Part shown: piece after piece, positions 21,253-22,351 of the stretch
How the letters are laid out: each line of letters starts with the position of its first letter
How positions within the stretch are numbered: the stretch's first letter is position 1
Source of the DNA: a virus
Direction: 5' to 3' (one strand)
DNA length: 22,351 bases
Virus record (IMG/VR): IMGVR_UViG_3300048029_000204
Coordinates: 1 to 22,351 of that record
Made by a program: the position numbers and the translations under genes
The notes under the pieces: generated by a model
What the model was told of the DNA's origin: nothing
Databases searched by the model: none
What the model saw: only the letters and a program-made list of their open reading frames with translations

Positions 21253-21602
21253 TACTTCACTAACCTTTCCAAATCAATAAGGACGCCTTTGCTCGTATTC
21301 GAGTCCCCGCCCTTCCAAACTTTGCCTTCTTCCTTGGCTTCTTTCACAAGCTCTTTGAGCCGTACCGTGGGCAATATTACCACAGTTTCGCCGTCAATGA
21401 CGAACGCCCAGAAATCAGCCTCGGTCTTGTCTATCCCAGAGGGCTTCCCCCTAGAAAAAAACTCCACAAACACTCTGCCGGTTCGTGAAGCTTTGAAGTC
21501 TCTTTTTATTTCAATCGTTTTGTTCTGTAGCAAATCAGCAAGCCAACTTTCTGCCATCTGACCCACTTTGAGGTCATACCGAAAGTCCCTGTTAAACTCC
21601 AC
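21252..21602 (-). CDS. Small PD-(D/E)XK nuclease-like protein within the structural operon, 116 aa
   Basis: GTG 21602 (with GGGGGAT upstream) begins a 116-residue protein with an N-terminal Glu helix (VGQMAESWLADLL, E18), the strand pair IEIKRDF and VFVEFFSRGKPSGI (D35, E47), and TEADFWAF. A related layout (E helix, E-x-K-x-D, then GxxxxE, then GKPSGI and ADxW) is known in phage nucleases of the PD-(D/E)XK class, including Holliday-junction-resolvase-like ones. Its place between the capsid region and tail tubular A is not part of the T7 gene order. It may resolve branched DNA for packaging or repair ends. Catalytic residues are plausible but not all confirmed. Confidence 0.6.
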   Translation of the reverse strand: MEFNRDFRYDLKVGQMAESWLADLLQNKTIEIKRDFKASRTGRVFVEFFSRGKPSGIDKTEADFWAFVIDGETVVILPTVRLKELVKEAKEEGKVWKGGDSNTSKGVLIDLERLVK

Positions 21603-21630
21603 CCGTCTATCCCCCGGAGTAGGAGTGAAA

Positions 21631-21655
21631 GGAGGGCGAGGACATCCCGCCCCCC
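21631..21655 (-). terminator. Hairpin between head and tail genes (weak terminator candidate)
   Basis: GGGCG (21634-21638) and GG (21640-21641), with A21639 bulged, pair with CC (21646-21647) and CGCCC (21648-21652) around an ACAT loop; GG/CC pairs extend it outward past one A-C mismatch. Leftward transcripts would then meet only TCCTTTCACT, a poor T-tract. The place, after capsid genes and before tail genes, matches that of T7 T-phi. A leaky terminator or RNA-processing hairpin is possible. Confidence 0.35.
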
Positions 21656-21663
21656 TTGTTTAG

Positions 21664-22143
21664 TTAGTCTACGACGTACTCAATGATGAACGCCAAGTCA
21701 CCGGCAGTGCCGCCAGTAGCGTTGAACGTCACAGCAATGTAGTACACATCGCTTGGGTCAGAGCTTTGACCTGCAAGTTCCCAGACCCGCTGGCCGGTAG
21801 TGTTGAGGTTGGCAACTTCATAGCGGAGTTCCGCTACGCCAGCACCATCAGCAACACTGGTAGCCAAAGCGTCCTCATCCACAACCACACCTTCGTTGGT
21901 GTAGAAACCAACATTGAAGGTGCAGGAGCCGCCGAGGGCATCAGAGCCTACACGAACGGACACGAGGGTTGCATGGGTTGGGACAGGTGCCAGCATTACG
22001 ATGTCGTCATCGGTGCTATCACCAGCAGCAAGCGCCACGTTGCCCTGAGCGATGCGGACGCGACCGCCAAGCTCAGATGCTGCGTTAGCAACCTGCGGGA
22101 GTGCCTCAATATTGGCAATGAGGTCAGAGTTTTTGGTTGTCAT
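21664..22143 (-). CDS. Putative head decoration or minor virion protein, 159 aa
   Basis: The product is beta-rich with GGRVRIAQGNVALAAGDS, MLAPVPTHATLVSVRVGSD, FNVGFYTNEGV and a final YYIAVTFNATGG and LAFIIEYVVD. I recognise this pattern from proteins that follow the capsid gene in marine phages; the fold is probably jelly-roll or Ig-like, decorating the head or forming head fibres. ATG 22143 has AAGGGAGA upstream. It lies 14 bases after the capsid gene stop, so both are made from one transcript. The decoration role is inference from position and composition. Confidence 0.65.
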   Translation of the reverse strand: MTTKNSDLIANIEALPQVANAASELGGRVRIAQGNVALAAGDSTDDDIVMLAPVPTHATLVSVRVGSDALGGSCTFNVGFYTNEGVVVDEDALATSVADGAGVAELRYEVANLNTTGQRVWELAGQSSDPSDVYYIAVTFNATGGTAGDLAFIIEYVVD

Positions 22144-22156
22144 CTCTCAATCTCCC

Positions 22157-22351
22157 TTACGCTGAACCGTCAAGGTCATCTTCGTCACACTTGATGCGAA
22201 CAACCATGTTCTCTTGCATCCGTGTAGCGCCGATGTCCATGCAGTAATAGACCTGGGTTGCGTAACCCTTGTCTGAACGCTCATCAATACGAGCCGACAC
22301 ATCCTTACCAATGCCAAGCGCAAGACCTTCTTCTGCCCAAGCAAAGCAGGT
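22157..22351 (-). CDS. Major capsid protein, C-terminal part (cut by window edge)
   Basis: The leftward frame is open to the right edge and ends at TAA 22157-22159. It encodes 64 residues: CFAWAEEGLALGIGKD, ISARIDERSDK-type sequence (here VSARIDERSDKGYATQVYY), then CMDIGATRMQENMVVRIKCD and an acidic end. The AWAEEG...ARIDERxDK.YATQVYYCMD.GATR pattern is the C-terminus of podovirus major capsid proteins. The rest lies outside the window. Gene order (capsid, small head protein, tail tubular A) agrees. A different overlapping open frame at 22147-22344 is not the real gene. Confidence 0.88.
   Translation of the reverse strand, partial: TCFAWAEEGLALGIGKDVSARIDERSDKGYATQVYYCMDIGATRMQENMVVRIKCDEDDLDGSA

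Noticed and set aside
22147-22344. 65-codon leftward frame at the right edge
   Set aside because: A different frame over the same bases encodes the recognisable capsid C-terminus and runs off the edge.
1-22351. CRISPR array, integrase, attachment site or insertion sequence
   Set aside because: No spaced repeat array, tyrosine or serine recombinase, transposase or terminal inverted repeats were seen.

Overview
This window looks like part of the genome of a lytic, short-tailed (podovirus, T7-type virion) bacteriophage. The evidence is the ordered set of tail tubular proteins A and B, three internal virion (ejection) proteins and a T7-type tail fibre, next to the C-terminus of a major capsid protein and a T4-type lysozyme. 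I see no integrase, excisionase or repressor and no complete tRNA. Several small proteins resemble ones I associate with marine phage genomes, so a marine bacterial host is likely, but host identity is inference. No database search was run; family names come from recognising motifs and gene order.

Layout. Positions 1-4727 are mostly rightward. They hold an HNH endonuclease and a tiny protein, then three leftward genes (a Zn-knuckle protein, a PD-(D/E)XK resolvase-like nuclease and a hidden 59-residue protein). A tightly packed rightward recombination operon follows: RecB/Cas4/lambda-exo-type nuclease, small protein, coiled-coil protein, putative single-strand annealing protein, SSB-like protein with an acidic Phe-ending tail, a Lys/Glu-rich protein, a Zn-finger protein, and a second copy of the small-protein family. 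It ends in a strong rho-independent terminator at about 4822-4847. The roughly 200-bp convergent gap also holds a long imperfect hairpin ending in ACCA.

From 4829 to the right edge everything is leftward, so transcription runs from high to low coordinates. It starts with the capsid protein C-terminus (22157-22351, cut by the edge). Next come a putative head decoration protein, a weak hairpin, a small PD-(D/E)XK protein, tail tubular A, tail tubular B, a GNAT-fold protein, internal virion proteins of 176, 849 and 1065 residues, a candidate sigma70-like promoter, and a 1023-residue tail fibre. A chain of about twelve small genes follows, most overlapping by ATGA or TAATG: tail-fibre-associated proteins, four membrane proteins that may include the holin, the lysozyme, and five very basic Lys-rich proteins. 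Two of the basic proteins (38 and 39 residues), a 54-residue membrane protein and a 59-residue protein are short genes that are easily missed.

How it works together. The right block builds the head shell, tail tube, ejection apparatus and receptor-binding fibre, then lyses the cell. The left block is a lambda-Red-like exonuclease/annealase/SSB set with resolvase-like and HNH nucleases, suited to recombination-dependent replication or repair. No stretch longer than about 300 bases lacks a gene; the largest gap is 4728-4929.
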